Shown here in pieces: positions 32,754 through 41,626 of a stretch of 64,000 nucleotides of DNA (positions within the stretch are counted from its first letter, which is position 1; each line of letters begins with the position of its first letter). A program made the position numbers and the translations under genes. The stretch is taken from contig OZ241886.1 of NCBI GenBank assembly GCA_965203375.1, forward strand, positions 806,001 to 870,000, given 5' to 3'. This stretch comes from CATQHS01 sp965203375 (GTDB lineage: Bacteria; Actinomycetota; Acidimicrobiia; Acidimicrobiales; Aldehydirespiratoraceae). Below the pieces are notes generated by a model that was given only the letters and a program-made list of their open reading frames with translations, did not search any database and was not told the origin of the DNA.

Positions 32754-34649
32754 GTGGGAATGCGAACGAGAAGGTTCACGGCGGTCGTGGTGTCGGCGCT
32801 GGTCGCGTCGGCGGGCTTGGCCGTCATGCCGGCGGGTGTCGCCGCCAACGGGGCGGGCGGCGGGTCGCTCGACCCCGCGGGCTGCTCGGACGGCACCTAC
32901 GTGGAGGACCCCGGCTCCAATCGGGGCCTGGTGGCGGACTGCGTCTCGCTGGTGGCGATCGGGAATCACTTCTTGAGCGATCCGGCCAATGCGGGGCTCG
33001 ACTACGCCAGCCCGTTCAAGGGAACGAAGACCTCCTCCGGTCGCGTCGTGGAGTTGAATCTTTCCAATAGCCGCCTCTCGGGGACCATCCCCGCCCAGAT
33101 CGGCGACCTCGGTTCGCTCCAGAGCTTGGACCTGTCCAATAATCGGCTGACGGGTTCTATTCCGGCCGAGTTGGGCGGCCTCAGCAACCTGCAGAGCATC
33201 GTCCTCCACAATAATCGGCTTTCAGGACCCATTCCCGCCGAGCTGGGCAGCCTAGGCTCTCTCAAGACGCTGGATAGCTACAATAATCAGCTTTCCGGTT
33301 CTATTCCGCCGGAGCTGGGCAACCTCAGCAGTCTTGAAGGTATGGATCTATCCCATAATCGGCTTTCGGGTTCCATTCCCGCCGAAATAGGAAAACTGCA
33401 AAACCTGATATTCCTCGATTTCGACTATAATCAGCTCTCGGGTTCCATTCCTCCTGAGTTCGGAAACCTCCGAAGCCTCGAGGATTTGGACATCTACGAC
33501 AATCGGCTTTCGGGTCCCATTCCGTCGGAGCTGGGCAACCTCAGCAAGCTAAGGTTCATAGACCTCTACGACAATCAGCTTTCGGGTCCCATTCCGCCGG
33601 AGCTGGGCAACCTAAGCGAGCTGCTGTATTTGGACCTCTACAACAATCAGCTTTCGGGTTCTATTCCGCCGGAGCTGGGCAACCTCCGAAACCTAAGGTA
33701 CGTTGATCTCGACAACAATCGGCTTTCGGGTTCTATTCCGCCGGAGCTGGGCAACCTCCGAAGCCTGCTGGTCTTACAGCTCTACGGCAATCAGCTTTCA
33801 GGTTCTATTCCCCCAGAACTAGGCAACCTTCGAAACCTTGAGTTTCTCAGCCTCAGCGACAATCGGCTTTCGGGTTCGATTCCCCCTGAGCTGGGCGGCC
33901 TCCGAAACCTGCGGCGATTGTTGCTCGAGAACAATCAGCTTTCAGGCGCCCTCCCCGATGAGCTGGGCTACTTGGAACGCTTGCTTCACGTATGGGTTCA
34001 GAACAATCGGCTGTCCGGCGAAATACCAGCCGAGCTGAAGGTCAGAGCCACGTTCAGGTTCTGCAGCAACCAGATCACCGGCGCGGTGCCTGCCCACCTC
34101 CGAGTCGCCGCGACCAGCTTCAGCGGAGACTTCGACGACGTCACATCCTGCTATGAGGGCGCGTTCAGAGACGACGACGGCGCCCGCAACGAAAGGGACA
34201 TCAACCAGGCCGCGCAATGGGGGATCATCCAAGGGTGCGGAGACAACCGGTTCTGCCCCGCCCGAGTCGTCAACCGCGCCCAGATGGCCGCCTTCCTGTA
34301 CCGGACCTACGCCTACCTGTACGGCACCCCGGATCCGGTTGAAGAGGAAGTCCAGTTCTCCGACGCGGATGCCGATTCCTGGTACTGGACCTTCGCGCAA
34401 TGGGCGGTGGCCAACGACATCATGTCCGCCCCCGGCGGACGCTTCGACTCCCAAACGGACGTGACCACTGTCGAAATGGCCGCGATGGCCGCCGCCGCGT
34501 TCGACTTCCTGCCCTCCGCGGACGTGCTCTTCGGCCTCCTCCAGCGCAGTTTCCCCGTGGACGTGTCCGGTCTGCCGCTCAGCCGAGCCCTCATGGCCTC
34601 GGTTCTGGTCGCCATCGTCCCGCTGGGCCCGGCCCGCACAGCGGGATGA
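32754..34649 (+). CDS. Secreted plant-type leucine-rich-repeat protein with SLH-like C-terminus
   Basis: 631 residues. GTG 32754 follows GAAGGAG at 5 nt. A signal peptide (TRRFTAVVVSALVASAGLAVMPAGVAA) is followed by about 14 LRR units of 24 residues with the plant-specific pattern LxxLxLxxNxLSGSIPPELGNL (residues about 95-450). Then come an SLH-like pair, FRDDDGARNERDINQAAQWGIIQGCGDNRFCPARVVNRAQMAAFLYRTYAYL and FSDADADSWYWTFAQWAVANDIM. It is likely cell-wall bound and displays a protein-binding solenoid. The LRR DNA is lower in GC and nearly homogenised at 72-bp period, suggesting ongoing repeat turnover. Confidence 0.85.
   Translation: MGMRTRRFTAVVVSALVASAGLAVMPAGVAANGAGGGSLDPAGCSDGTYVEDPGSNRGLVADCVSLVAIGNHFLSDPANAGLDYASPFKGTKTSSGRVVELNLSNSRLSGTIPAQIGDLGSLQSLDLSNNRLTGSIPAELGGLSNLQSIVLHNNRLSGPIPAELGSLGSLKTLDSYNNQLSGSIPPELGNLSSLEGMDLSHNRLSGSIPAEIGKLQNLIFLDFDYNQLSGSIPPEFGNLRSLEDLDIYDNRLSGPIPSELGNLSKLRFIDLYDNQLSGPIPPELGNLSELLYLDLYNNQLSGSIPPELGNLRNLRYVDLDNNRLSGSIPPELGNLRSLLVLQLYGNQLSGSIPPELGNLRNLEFLSLSDNRLSGSIPPELGGLRNLRRLLLENNQLSGALPDELGYLERLLHVWVQNNRLSGEIPAELKVRATFRFCSNQITGAVPAHLRVAATSFSGDFDDVTSCYEGAFRDDDGARNERDINQAAQWGIIQGCGDNRFCPARVVNRAQMAAFLYRTYAYLYGTPDPVEEEVQFSDADADSWYWTFAQWAVANDIMSAPGGRFDSQTDVTTVEMAAMAAAAFDFLPSADVLFGLLQRSFPVDVSGLPLSRALMASVLVAIVPLGPARTAG
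33050..34060 (+). repeat. 72-bp coding tandem repeats of the LRR solenoid
   Basis: About 14 units; the block AATC(A/G)GCTTTCGGGT plus the following TC/CCATTCC recurs every 72 bp (for example 33573 and 33645). Central units at 33570-33900 are nearly identical, and the terminal units are more diverged. Confidence 0.85.
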
Positions 34650-34692
34650 GGCAAGCGGGGTCAACGGAATGAGACGGGTGGGCCGATAGCGG

Positions 34693-34746
34693 CAACTCTC
34701 CCGGCGGCGGCAACTCTCCCGGCGGCGGCAACTCTCCCGGCGGCGG
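34693..34746 (+). repeat. 18-bp tandem repeat (three copies) between convergent genes
   Basis: CAACTCTCCCGGCGGCGG begins at 34693, 34711 and 34729 with no mismatch. A degenerate fourth copy follows before the crotonase stop at 34772. Confidence 0.85.
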
Positions 34747-34771
34747 CTCCCCGGCGGCGAAGCCTGGGCGG

Positions 34772-35539
34772 TCAGCGGCCGGAGGAGGTCCGGTCCCTTA
34801 GCTTGGACAGCAGCTCCCGGAATATCGGCTGGTTCAGCGACCAGAGCTGTGGCTCCACCTCGTGGGCCACGGCCTGGTCCGATCCGGTGATGTCGTCGAG
34901 GCTCAAGATGGTGGCCTTGGTCCGGGCCACCAGCTCCTTGGGCTGGCCGGCGGCCCGGGCGGCCAGCTCGTGGGCCCGGTCCAGCAGGGCGTCGTCGTCG
35001 ACCACGTCCCACACCAGCCCCGCCCGCTGAGCGTCTTCGGCCCTCAGCACCTCCCCGAACAGCACCATGGCCATGGTGGTGGTCCGCCCGACGATGTGAT
35101 TCAGCCGCCAGGTGTGGCCGCCGCCGGGGTGCAGGCCGATCTGGAGGAACCGGGAGTCGAACCGGGCCCACTGCCGGCCCGCCACGGCGATGTCGCAGGC
35201 CAGGACCATGTTCATCCCCGCCCCCACCGCGGCGCCGTTCACCGCGGCCACCGTGGCCAGCGGCGAGTGGGCCACCCGCAGGAACCCGTCGTAGAGCAGG
35301 GTGACGGCGGCGTTGTCGGTCTGGGACGCGTGGTTCAGGTCGCTCAGGTCGGCCCCGGAGCAGAACCCCTTCCCGGCCCCGGTCACCACCACCGCCCCCA
35401 CACTCGGGTCGGCCTCGAGCTCGTCGAGGACGGCCGCGATCTCGTCGTTCATGGCCTTGCTGACGGCGTTGCGCTTGTCCGGGTCGTTGAGGGTCAACCG
35501 GGCGACGCCGTCACTGATCTCGGTCAGCACGTATCCCAT
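34772..35539 (-). CDS. Enoyl-CoA hydratase/isomerase family protein
   Basis: 255 residues from ATG 35539-35537 (MGYVLTEISDGVARLTLNDPDKRNAVSKAM). The crotonase fold is clear: VVVTGAGKGFCSGADLSDLNHA (oxyanion hole), AAVNGAAVGAGMNMVLACDIAVA, and FGEVLRAEDAQRAGLVWDVVDDD. The position usually holding the first catalytic Glu reads GGGHTWRLNHIVG, with no Glu, so activity may be isomerase or thioesterase-like instead of hydratase. A longer N-terminus in frame is not conserved. Confidence 0.9.
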   Translation of the reverse strand: MGYVLTEISDGVARLTLNDPDKRNAVSKAMNDEIAAVLDELEADPSVGAVVVTGAGKGFCSGADLSDLNHASQTDNAAVTLLYDGFLRVAHSPLATVAAVNGAAVGAGMNMVLACDIAVAGRQWARFDSRFLQIGLHPGGGHTWRLNHIVGRTTTMAMVLFGEVLRAEDAQRAGLVWDVVDDDALLDRAHELAARAAGQPKELVARTKATILSLDDITGSDQAVAHEVEPQLWSLNQPIFRELLSKLRDRTSSGR

Positions 35540-35618
35540 GGCCGCAGTATCGCCCCTGCCCGCCCGCATCGCACCGACCCGGGCCCGAAGAGGCGGTTTC
35601 CGCCGATACGGTGGCCTG

Positions 35619-37094
35619 GTGTCCGCGACCGAATCCCCTGCCGCCGAGGACGAGGCGACGTCCGCCGGGGGAGGGGGCGGGGGAGCTTCCGCCGGGAGTG
35701 AGGGCGAGGACGAAGCCGAGAGCGGGGCCGCGGCCGGGGAGCCGGCCGCCGACAGCGCCCCGAGTCGGCTTCCGGCGGCGCTGGAGGCGCTGCGCTACCG
35801 GGACTTCCGGCTCTTCTGGATCGGCGGGTTCGTCTCGGGGGTGGGCCGGTTCTTCCAGTTCGTGGCCATACCCGCGGTGATCTGGAACCTCACCGGCAGT
35901 CCGGGTTGGGTGGGGTTCGGGGGGTTCGCCCAGTTCATCTCCATGGCCTTGGTGGCCCCGGTGGCGGGTCCGCTGGCCGACCACCACTCCCGCCGGAGGA
36001 TGCTGCTGGTCACCCAGTCGGCCCAGGCCCTGATGGCCCTGGGGTTGGCCGTGGCCTGGTGGTCGGGGGTGCGCGAGCCGGCCGCCTATGTGGCCATGTC
36101 GGTGCTGGTGGGGCTGACCGGCGGTCTCAACCTGCCGGCCTGGCAGGCCTTCGTCAGCGAGCTGGTGCCCCGGTCGGTGCTGCTCAACGCCGTCACCTTG
36201 AACTCCACCCAGTTCAACGCCTCCCGCCTGATCGGGCCGATGCTGGCTGGGGCCACCCTGGTGGCGGCCGGCCCCGGCGCCGCCTTCGCCATCAACTCGG
36301 CGAGCTTTCTGGCCGTGATCGTCGCCCTGCTGATGATCCGAACGCCCGGCGCCATCGCCGACGAGGACCGCATCCACCCGGTCCGGGACTTCGCCGCCAC
36401 CCTCGTCTACATACGGGGCCAGAGCGGGATCGCCACCGCGGTGGGGGCGGTGGCCCTGATCGGCATGTTCGGCCTGTCGCTGCAGGTGCTGGTGATCGTG
36501 TTCGCCGAGGACGTGTTCGGCCGGGACGAGTCCGGCTACGGGCTGATGCTCACCATGGTGGGGGCGGGCGCGGTGGCCGCCGCGCCGTTCGTCACCTCGA
36601 TGGGCCGCCGCTTCCGCCGGTCGAGGGTCCAGGGGTTCGCCCTGCTGGCCTACGGGCTGGGGGTGATGGCGCTGGCCGCGGCGCCCGCGTTCTGGGTGGC
36701 GCTGGTGGCGCTGGCGGTGATGGGGGCGTCGCACCTCACCTCGGCGGCCATGCTCAACACCACCATCCAGCTCCAGGTGGAGGAGCACCGGCGGGCCCAG
36801 GTGATCGCGGTGTACATGATGGCGCTGCTGCTGGCCAACCCGGTGGGCCAGTTGGTGCTCAGCCGGCTGATCGAGCTGATCGGCCCCCGCCCCACCTTCG
36901 GGATCGCCGGGGCGACCCTGGTGGCGGCCACGCTGGCGCTGCGGGCCTCCGGGAGGCTGAGCCGCCTGGACCTGGAGGGGGGCCGCTACGAGCCCAGGGT
37001 GCTGGCCGAGTTCCACCCCACCACGCCGAGCCGCTACCACTCGTCGTCGGCCCCGCCCGAGGCCACTTCGTCGTCGTCGAGCCCGCCGAGATAG
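35619..37094 (+). CDS. MFS transporter (EntS/MFS_3-like exporter)
   Basis: 491 residues. After a low-complexity Glu/Ala/Gly N-terminus (residues 1-55), the sequence LEALRYRDFRLFWIGGFVSGVGRFFQFVAIPAVIW begins a 12-helix major facilitator. Family marks include the LADHHSRRRMLLVTQ loop between helices 2 and 3 and SRLIGPMLAGATLV. MFS_3 members export siderophores or drugs. The start GTG 35619 is a guess in a region without strong ribosome-binding site. The last 25 residues (RYHSSSAPPEATSSSSSPPR) come from a duplicated piece of the opposite-strand neighbour. Confidence 0.87.
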   Translation: MSATESPAAEDEATSAGGGGGGASAGSEGEDEAESGAAAGEPAADSAPSRLPAALEALRYRDFRLFWIGGFVSGVGRFFQFVAIPAVIWNLTGSPGWVGFGGFAQFISMALVAPVAGPLADHHSRRRMLLVTQSAQALMALGLAVAWWSGVREPAAYVAMSVLVGLTGGLNLPAWQAFVSELVPRSVLLNAVTLNSTQFNASRLIGPMLAGATLVAAGPGAAFAINSASFLAVIVALLMIRTPGAIADEDRIHPVRDFAATLVYIRGQSGIATAVGAVALIGMFGLSLQVLVIVFAEDVFGRDESGYGLMLTMVGAGAVAAAPFVTSMGRRFRRSRVQGFALLAYGLGVMALAAAPAFWVALVALAVMGASHLTSAAMLNTTIQLQVEEHRRAQVIAVYMMALLLANPVGQLVLSRLIELIGPRPTFGIAGATLVAATLALRASGRLSRLDLEGGRYEPRVLAEFHPTTPSRYHSSSAPPEATSSSSSPPR

Positions 37095-37135
37095 CCGCTA
37101 CCACTCGTCGCCGAGCCCGCTGGCGTCGTCGTCGA
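37031..37135. repeat. 64-bp duplication of the RecB-like gene's 3' end
   Basis: CCGCTACCACTCGTCG occurs at 37031 and 37095, with the following GTCGTCGTCGAG also shared. The copy at 37095 encodes the C-terminus of the minus-strand nuclease (GDEW). The copy at 37031 has been captured as the C-terminus of the forward MFS gene. Confidence 0.8.
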
Positions 37136-38096
37136 GGTAGCCGCGGCCTTCGTCGCAGTCGGGCAGCGCCGGGCACCACCGGCAGGCCGGCCCCGGGCTC
37201 ACCGAGGGCGCCCGCCCGCCCCGCCGCAGGCCGATGATCCGCTCGGTCCCGTCGATGGTGCGGGCCGCGGCCGCGTCCAGCAGGTCCTCGGTCACCTCCT
37301 CGGCCATGAACTTGCCCTGGTCGAGGTAGTAGGTGGCCACCAGCCGGGGCGGCGTGATCCGGGTGGCCTCGATCAGGGCGTAGAGGCGGAGGTCCTCTCG
37401 GTGGACGGGCGAGAAGCCGCCGGTCTTGAGGTCGATCAGCACCTTGCCGGCGACGGGGCCGTCGGGCTGGCCCAGGGTGAGGTCCACCTTGCCGGCCAGG
37501 ATCAGCCGACCGCCGGGGTGCTCGTAGCGCAGGCGGCTCTCGGTGACCGGCCGCCAGCCGGGCTTGAGCGGCGGGAAGCACTCGGTGAACTTCACCACCC
37601 GGTCGTTGGCCTCGGACCGCAGCTCGGCCCGCTCGGTCTCGGTGCAGCGCTTGAGGAAGTCGCCGAGCCCGTCGGCGCCCTCGGCCAGGCGGTCGATGGC
37701 CTCGTCCACCACGGTGAGGGGGTGGGGCTCGCGCCGCCAGTGGACCAGGATCTCGATGGCCTTGTGGGCGACGGTGCCCCGGGCCACGGGCACAGTCCAC
37801 TCGAAGGGGGCGTCCTCGAGGGCGACGAAGCGCCGCTCGCACCCGAAGACGCCGCCGAGGGCGCGCTTGTTGACGAACAGGGTGTCCTCGGTGTCGAGGT
37901 CTTCGACCAGCGGACCGAGCCCGTCGTCGAGAGCCTGCCGGAGCCGACTGCGCAACTCCGCCGGAAACTCGGGCCGGTCGCTCAAAGGCGCGCCAAGCTG
38001 GTCGAGCACCTCCTGCTGAGCCGGGTTGAGCCGGGCCTGGACTGGAGACGTCTGCTCGCGCGCCTCGGAGCTGGGAGCGGTGCCTGCATCGGTCAT
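37098..38096 (-). CDS. RecB-like PD-(D/E)XK nuclease with probable Fe-S cluster
   Basis: 332 residues, RecB/Cas4-type PDDEXK_1 family. HKAIEILVHW in the centre, GRLILAGKVDLTLGQPDGPVAGKVLIDLKTGGF containing the GKVDLTL...IDLKTG active-site motif (D...D-x-K), and LRLYALIEATR. A Cys before the core (FGCERRF) and three at the C-terminus (ACRWCPALPDC) match the four-Cys iron-sulfur arrangement of the family. It is a probable DNA exonuclease or repair factor of the backbone. The start ATG 38096-38094 is reasonable. It is only 3 bp from the convergent MFS gene. Confidence 0.85.
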   Translation of the reverse strand: MTDAGTAPSSEAREQTSPVQARLNPAQQEVLDQLGAPLSDRPEFPAELRSRLRQALDDGLGPLVEDLDTEDTLFVNKRALGGVFGCERRFVALEDAPFEWTVPVARGTVAHKAIEILVHWRREPHPLTVVDEAIDRLAEGADGLGDFLKRCTETERAELRSEANDRVVKFTECFPPLKPGWRPVTESRLRYEHPGGRLILAGKVDLTLGQPDGPVAGKVLIDLKTGGFSPVHREDLRLYALIEATRITPPRLVATYYLDQGKFMAEEVTEDLLDAAAARTIDGTERIIGLRRGGRAPSVSPGPACRWCPALPDCDEGRGYLDDDASGLGDEW

Positions 38097-38162
38097 GCCT
38101 TCACCCTACGATGCCTGGGCGCGTAAGCTGAGTCGGTGGTAGCTTTCGTGTCACAGTGATGG

Positions 38163-38202
38163 TATAGAGTGAATGCGCCCGAGGCCCTTCGAGCGTAGGA
38201 GG
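38163..38202 (+). promoter_or_regulatory. Putative -10 element and ribosome-binding site for the GHKL gene
   Basis: TATAGA at 38163-38168 resembles a -10 box; I see no good -35. AGGAGG at 38197-38202 precedes ATG 38214 by 11 nt. Confidence 0.4.
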
Positions 38203-38213
38203 TTGAGCAACAA

Positions 38214-40220
38214 ATGCAGTCAGATAAGTACACAATGAAAATATCACGTCTTACGATCGATAAGCTGGGAATTCAGATGTACGACAGAGTTTCGGCTGTT
38301 CTAGCAGAACTCATTGCCAATGCCTATGATGCTGAAGCGGAGAATGTAACAATTGATTTACCTTTCGGTAAATACCTTGCTAAGAGAATTGAAGATGAAG
38401 TTGAAGATCAGGGTTTTGAGATAATTATCGAAGATGACGGCAGTGGTATGACTGCACAAGATGTAAACGATTACTATCTAAATGTTGGCTATAATCGCCG
38501 AGCGAAGCGGGGGGAAAGAACTCGTAATCTTAGAAGAAAAGTAATGGGCAGAAAAGGAATCGGCAAGTTAGCACCTTTTGGTATCTGTCGTGAAGTAGAG
38601 ATCATTAGTTCAGGAGGAACCAGGGCAGAGGATGGATTCACTGTTTCTAATTTCATATTAGATATGGATGAAATGCTAATTGAAAAGACGGACGATAATG
38701 GGAATGTAGAGCCATATCATCCGATCCCAGGTGACCAAGATGGAAAGTTTGCAGATTCGACCGGAACAAAGCTGATTCTGAGGAACTTTGATAAGAGACG
38801 TGTTCCCACCAGAGAAGAATTGGATCGTCAACTAGCTGCAAGATTTGGACTGTCTCAAGATAACTGGAAAGTAATATTGGCCGACAGTACTAGCCAGCAA
38901 GATCCTATAGAGCTTGGCACTTTGAATATTGACATTATGCCAGGCACTTGTATCGATGTTGGCGACCGGCCAATAAAATCGAGTGATGGCGAGCTTCTTC
39001 CTGTAACTGGATGGGTCGCTTACTCAAAAGATCCATATAGAGATGAAGTGATGGCCGGAGTCAGAATATACGCCAGAGGAAAGATCGTCGCTCAAACTAG
39101 AGATTTCGATATCAAATCCGGGTTCACGGGTGAATTCAAGATGAGAAGCTATCTCACAGGAGCACTCAACGCCGAATGGTTAGATGATAATGAAGATTTG
39201 GTTAGAACCGATAGGCAAGATATTATATGGAATTCTGACTTAGGAGGTTCACTGAGAGAGTGGGGACAAGATCTCTTAAAAGAATTAGCTGCAAGAGCAG
39301 AAACAAGTGTTAGAAATCGGACATGGGATGTATTTCTTGAGAACTCTCATTTAGAAGAACGTTTACTAAACGCTCATCCCAATGACAGCTCTATTAGAGA
39401 CTCAGTATTGAGAGCAGCAAGATCGCTGGTATCCCGTGCAGATCGTGATTCTGTTAAAGAATCAAGTTATGTGAATCGAATTGTGCGGCTAGCCTATGCA
39501 GTAGGCCCACATAGCGACCTCCTTTTTGCGCTAGATCAGATCGCTTCTCTAGAAAGTGAATCCGTTGAAAACATTCTCGATTTGTTTGAGAGGGTTAGAT
39601 TGGCGGAAACCTATTCTCTTGGACAGGTTGCGCAGGAAAGAGTTAGAGTCGTTGACCAACTAAGAAATCTTGTATCCAGTGATGCAACTATTGAGTCTGA
39701 ACTTCAGCGATTAATTGAGACTGCTCCCTGGTTGCTCTATCCTAACTGGACAACCTTAAGCCAGAACCAGTCACTTGCAACTACCAGAAGAAACTTTGAG
39801 GGCTGGTATTTAGCTAATCACGGCAAAGAGATAATCACTTCACCCATGACTAATCCTAAGAAGCAACCCGACTTTATAATGCTAAACCATGAAGGAAGAT
39901 TAGAAGTTGTAGAGATTAAGCGTCCACAATATAAGCTAACGGATGCCGAATTTGAAAGAGCCTATAAGTATCTGGAAGCGGTTCAACAGTTTATTGAGTT
40001 ATCCCCTGAAGTGAAATCTACTTTTTCGGAAGCTAAATTATCTATAGTGTGTGATGATCTGAATTTATCATCCGTACCCGCTAGTCTAATAGTTAATTCA
40101 CCTGATATAACTCGTAGAACCTGGCATGATCTCCTACAATCTACCACTCGAATTCATGAGAACTTTCTTGAAGTAGTGACTAAGATGCAGGGAGAATTAC
40201 CAGAAATATCAGTAGAGTAA
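38214..40220 (+). CDS. MORC/MutL-like GHKL ATPase fused to a PD-(D/E)XK-type nuclease domain
   Basis: 668 residues. The GHKL ATPase motifs are at the N-terminus: ELIANAYDAEAENV (motif N), IIEDDGSGMTAQDV (DxGxG) and RKVMGRKGIGKLAPFGICREVEI (G loops). A ribosomal-S5-like and helical middle follows. The C-terminal 170 residues (ELQRLIETAPWLLYPNWTTLSQNQ, then KKQPDFIMLNHEGRLEVVEIKRPQYKL) look like a Shedu/DUF4263-type PD-(D/E)XK nuclease with D...ExK residues. MutL/MORC-type ATPases linked to restriction-modification have been predicted by Aravind and colleagues. It is followed 31 bp later by a cytosine methyltransferase, so the pair forms a probable R-M-like system. Strongly AT-rich, hence foreign. 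Confidence 0.82.
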   Translation: MQSDKYTMKISRLTIDKLGIQMYDRVSAVLAELIANAYDAEAENVTIDLPFGKYLAKRIEDEVEDQGFEIIIEDDGSGMTAQDVNDYYLNVGYNRRAKRGERTRNLRRKVMGRKGIGKLAPFGICREVEIISSGGTRAEDGFTVSNFILDMDEMLIEKTDDNGNVEPYHPIPGDQDGKFADSTGTKLILRNFDKRRVPTREELDRQLAARFGLSQDNWKVILADSTSQQDPIELGTLNIDIMPGTCIDVGDRPIKSSDGELLPVTGWVAYSKDPYRDEVMAGVRIYARGKIVAQTRDFDIKSGFTGEFKMRSYLTGALNAEWLDDNEDLVRTDRQDIIWNSDLGGSLREWGQDLLKELAARAETSVRNRTWDVFLENSHLEERLLNAHPNDSSIRDSVLRAARSLVSRADRDSVKESSYVNRIVRLAYAVGPHSDLLFALDQIASLESESVENILDLFERVRLAETYSLGQVAQERVRVVDQLRNLVSSDATIESELQRLIETAPWLLYPNWTTLSQNQSLATTRRNFEGWYLANHGKEIITSPMTNPKKQPDFIMLNHEGRLEVVEIKRPQYKLTDAEFERAYKYLEAVQQFIELSPEVKSTFSEAKLSIVCDDLNLSSVPASLIVNSPDITRRTWHDLLQSTTRIHENFLEVVTKMQGELPEISVE

Positions 40221-40251
40221 AATACGTAGCTATAGACATGGGAGGAAGGTT

Positions 40252-41571
40252 TTGTCTAGTCAACAAATAAGTAATTTCATATTAAACGCTAAACCAGCAA
40301 TCGCTGATGATAAGACAGCCATTTCATTATTTTCTGGGGCAGGGTTAAGTGATTTAGGGTATGAAATGGCTGGATTCAAGTTTATTGTTCAGGTTGAAAT
40401 TGATGAGAGGAGAGCTGCTATTGGTTCTGATAACTTTCCTGCGTCTCAATGGCTTGTTAAGGATGTGTGTGGTAAGGCTAATGAGATCGCTGCGTTATAC
40501 CGACGCTCTATCTCTAGTCGATTGGATTTATTAGTAGCTACTCCTCCCTGTCAGGGTATGAGTAGTTCTAATCCTAGTAGAGGTAAGAGGCGGACACCGA
40601 AAGCGAAGGCGCTTGAAGAAAAGAATCGATTGTTAATGGAAGTTATTCCGGTAGCACATATCTTGAAGCCCAGAGTTGTTGTCATAGAGAATGTTCGCCA
40701 AGTGCTGACTCTTCCTCTAGAGCACAACGGTGAAAATGGTACGACTATAGACTTTCTTCGTGAGGAACTATCTGAATACGAGGTATTTCCAAGTGTAATA
40801 AATGTTGCCGACCATGGAATCCCGCAAGTTCGAAAACGTGCGCTTGTAATTGCCGTGCATAGGGAAGAAATGTGGCTCAGAGAGGTCCAGGCGCAGAACG
40901 GTGATATCCCAATACCATGTCCGACTCATTCAGAAAAAGCCTCTAATGGGTTGCACCGGTGGATCAGCATTCGTGAGTGGTTTGAGTTCATGGCGTATGA
41001 GCAATTAGATGCAAGTTCTAAAGAAGCGGCTCGTGGGATGCATCCTTTGCACTATGTTCCATTTTATGGTACAGAACGCTATAGACAGATTAGTGAAATT
41101 CCAGCTTATTCAGGTCTAAGTGCGTATGAAAATGACAATTGTCCCTCATGTAATATGTCTGAGGTTGGCTTGAATTTAATATTGTGCCCTGGTTGCGACA
41201 GCGTTATGCACAACCGGCCTTATATTCAAAGGAATAATCGCCCTTCGTTAATTAAAGGTTTTAGGTCAAGCTATCGACGAATGAATCCTGAAAGGCCAGC
41301 CTACACTATTACCACTAATTCGAGTCATATTGGCAGTGATTTTAAGATTCATCCATGGGAAAATAGAGTATTGAGTATTCTTGAATGTGCTGATCTACAA
41401 ACTGTGCCCCGGTTCTATGACTGGACCAGAGCAATAGAAAATGGTAATCCCTATCTAATTCGTAAGTTAGTTGGAGAGGCGTTCCCGACATACTTTACTT
41501 ATCTCCATGGTAAATTCTTAGATCAGATTTTGTCAGGTGATGGCCTATCACTTGAGACATGTGTGGCTTGA
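40252..41571 (+). CDS. DNA (cytosine-5-)-methyltransferase
   Basis: 439 residues from TTG 40252, which has a strong GGAGGAAGG site 5-6 nt upstream; no ATG fits. Motif I reads AISLFSGAGLSDLGYEMAGF, motif IV LLVATPPCQGMSSSNPSRGKRR with the catalytic Cys of PPCQG, motif VI VVIENVRQVL and motif VIII IPQVRKRALVI. The target-recognition region has a zinc-ribbon-like set of cysteines (NCPSCNMSEVGLNLILCPGCD). It would modify host DNA to protect it from the upstream ATPase-nuclease. It shares that gene's AT-rich composition. Confidence 0.93.
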   Translation: MSSQQISNFILNAKPAIADDKTAISLFSGAGLSDLGYEMAGFKFIVQVEIDERRAAIGSDNFPASQWLVKDVCGKANEIAALYRRSISSRLDLLVATPPCQGMSSSNPSRGKRRTPKAKALEEKNRLLMEVIPVAHILKPRVVVIENVRQVLTLPLEHNGENGTTIDFLREELSEYEVFPSVINVADHGIPQVRKRALVIAVHREEMWLREVQAQNGDIPIPCPTHSEKASNGLHRWISIREWFEFMAYEQLDASSKEAARGMHPLHYVPFYGTERYRQISEIPAYSGLSAYENDNCPSCNMSEVGLNLILCPGCDSVMHNRPYIQRNNRPSLIKGFRSSYRRMNPERPAYTITTNSSHIGSDFKIHPWENRVLSILECADLQTVPRFYDWTRAIENGNPYLIRKLVGEAFPTYFTYLHGKFLDQILSGDGLSLETCVA

Positions 41572-41626
41572 ATCTCTTCCGAACCGTATATGGAAATTGG
41601 CTCCTTGAACTTGCAAGCCTTTCTTC

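Noticed and set aside
32754..34649. LRR gene as eukaryotic contamination
   Set aside because: It has a bacterial signal peptide, Shine-Dalgarno, SLH-like C-terminus and lies between bacterial genes with no intron signs.
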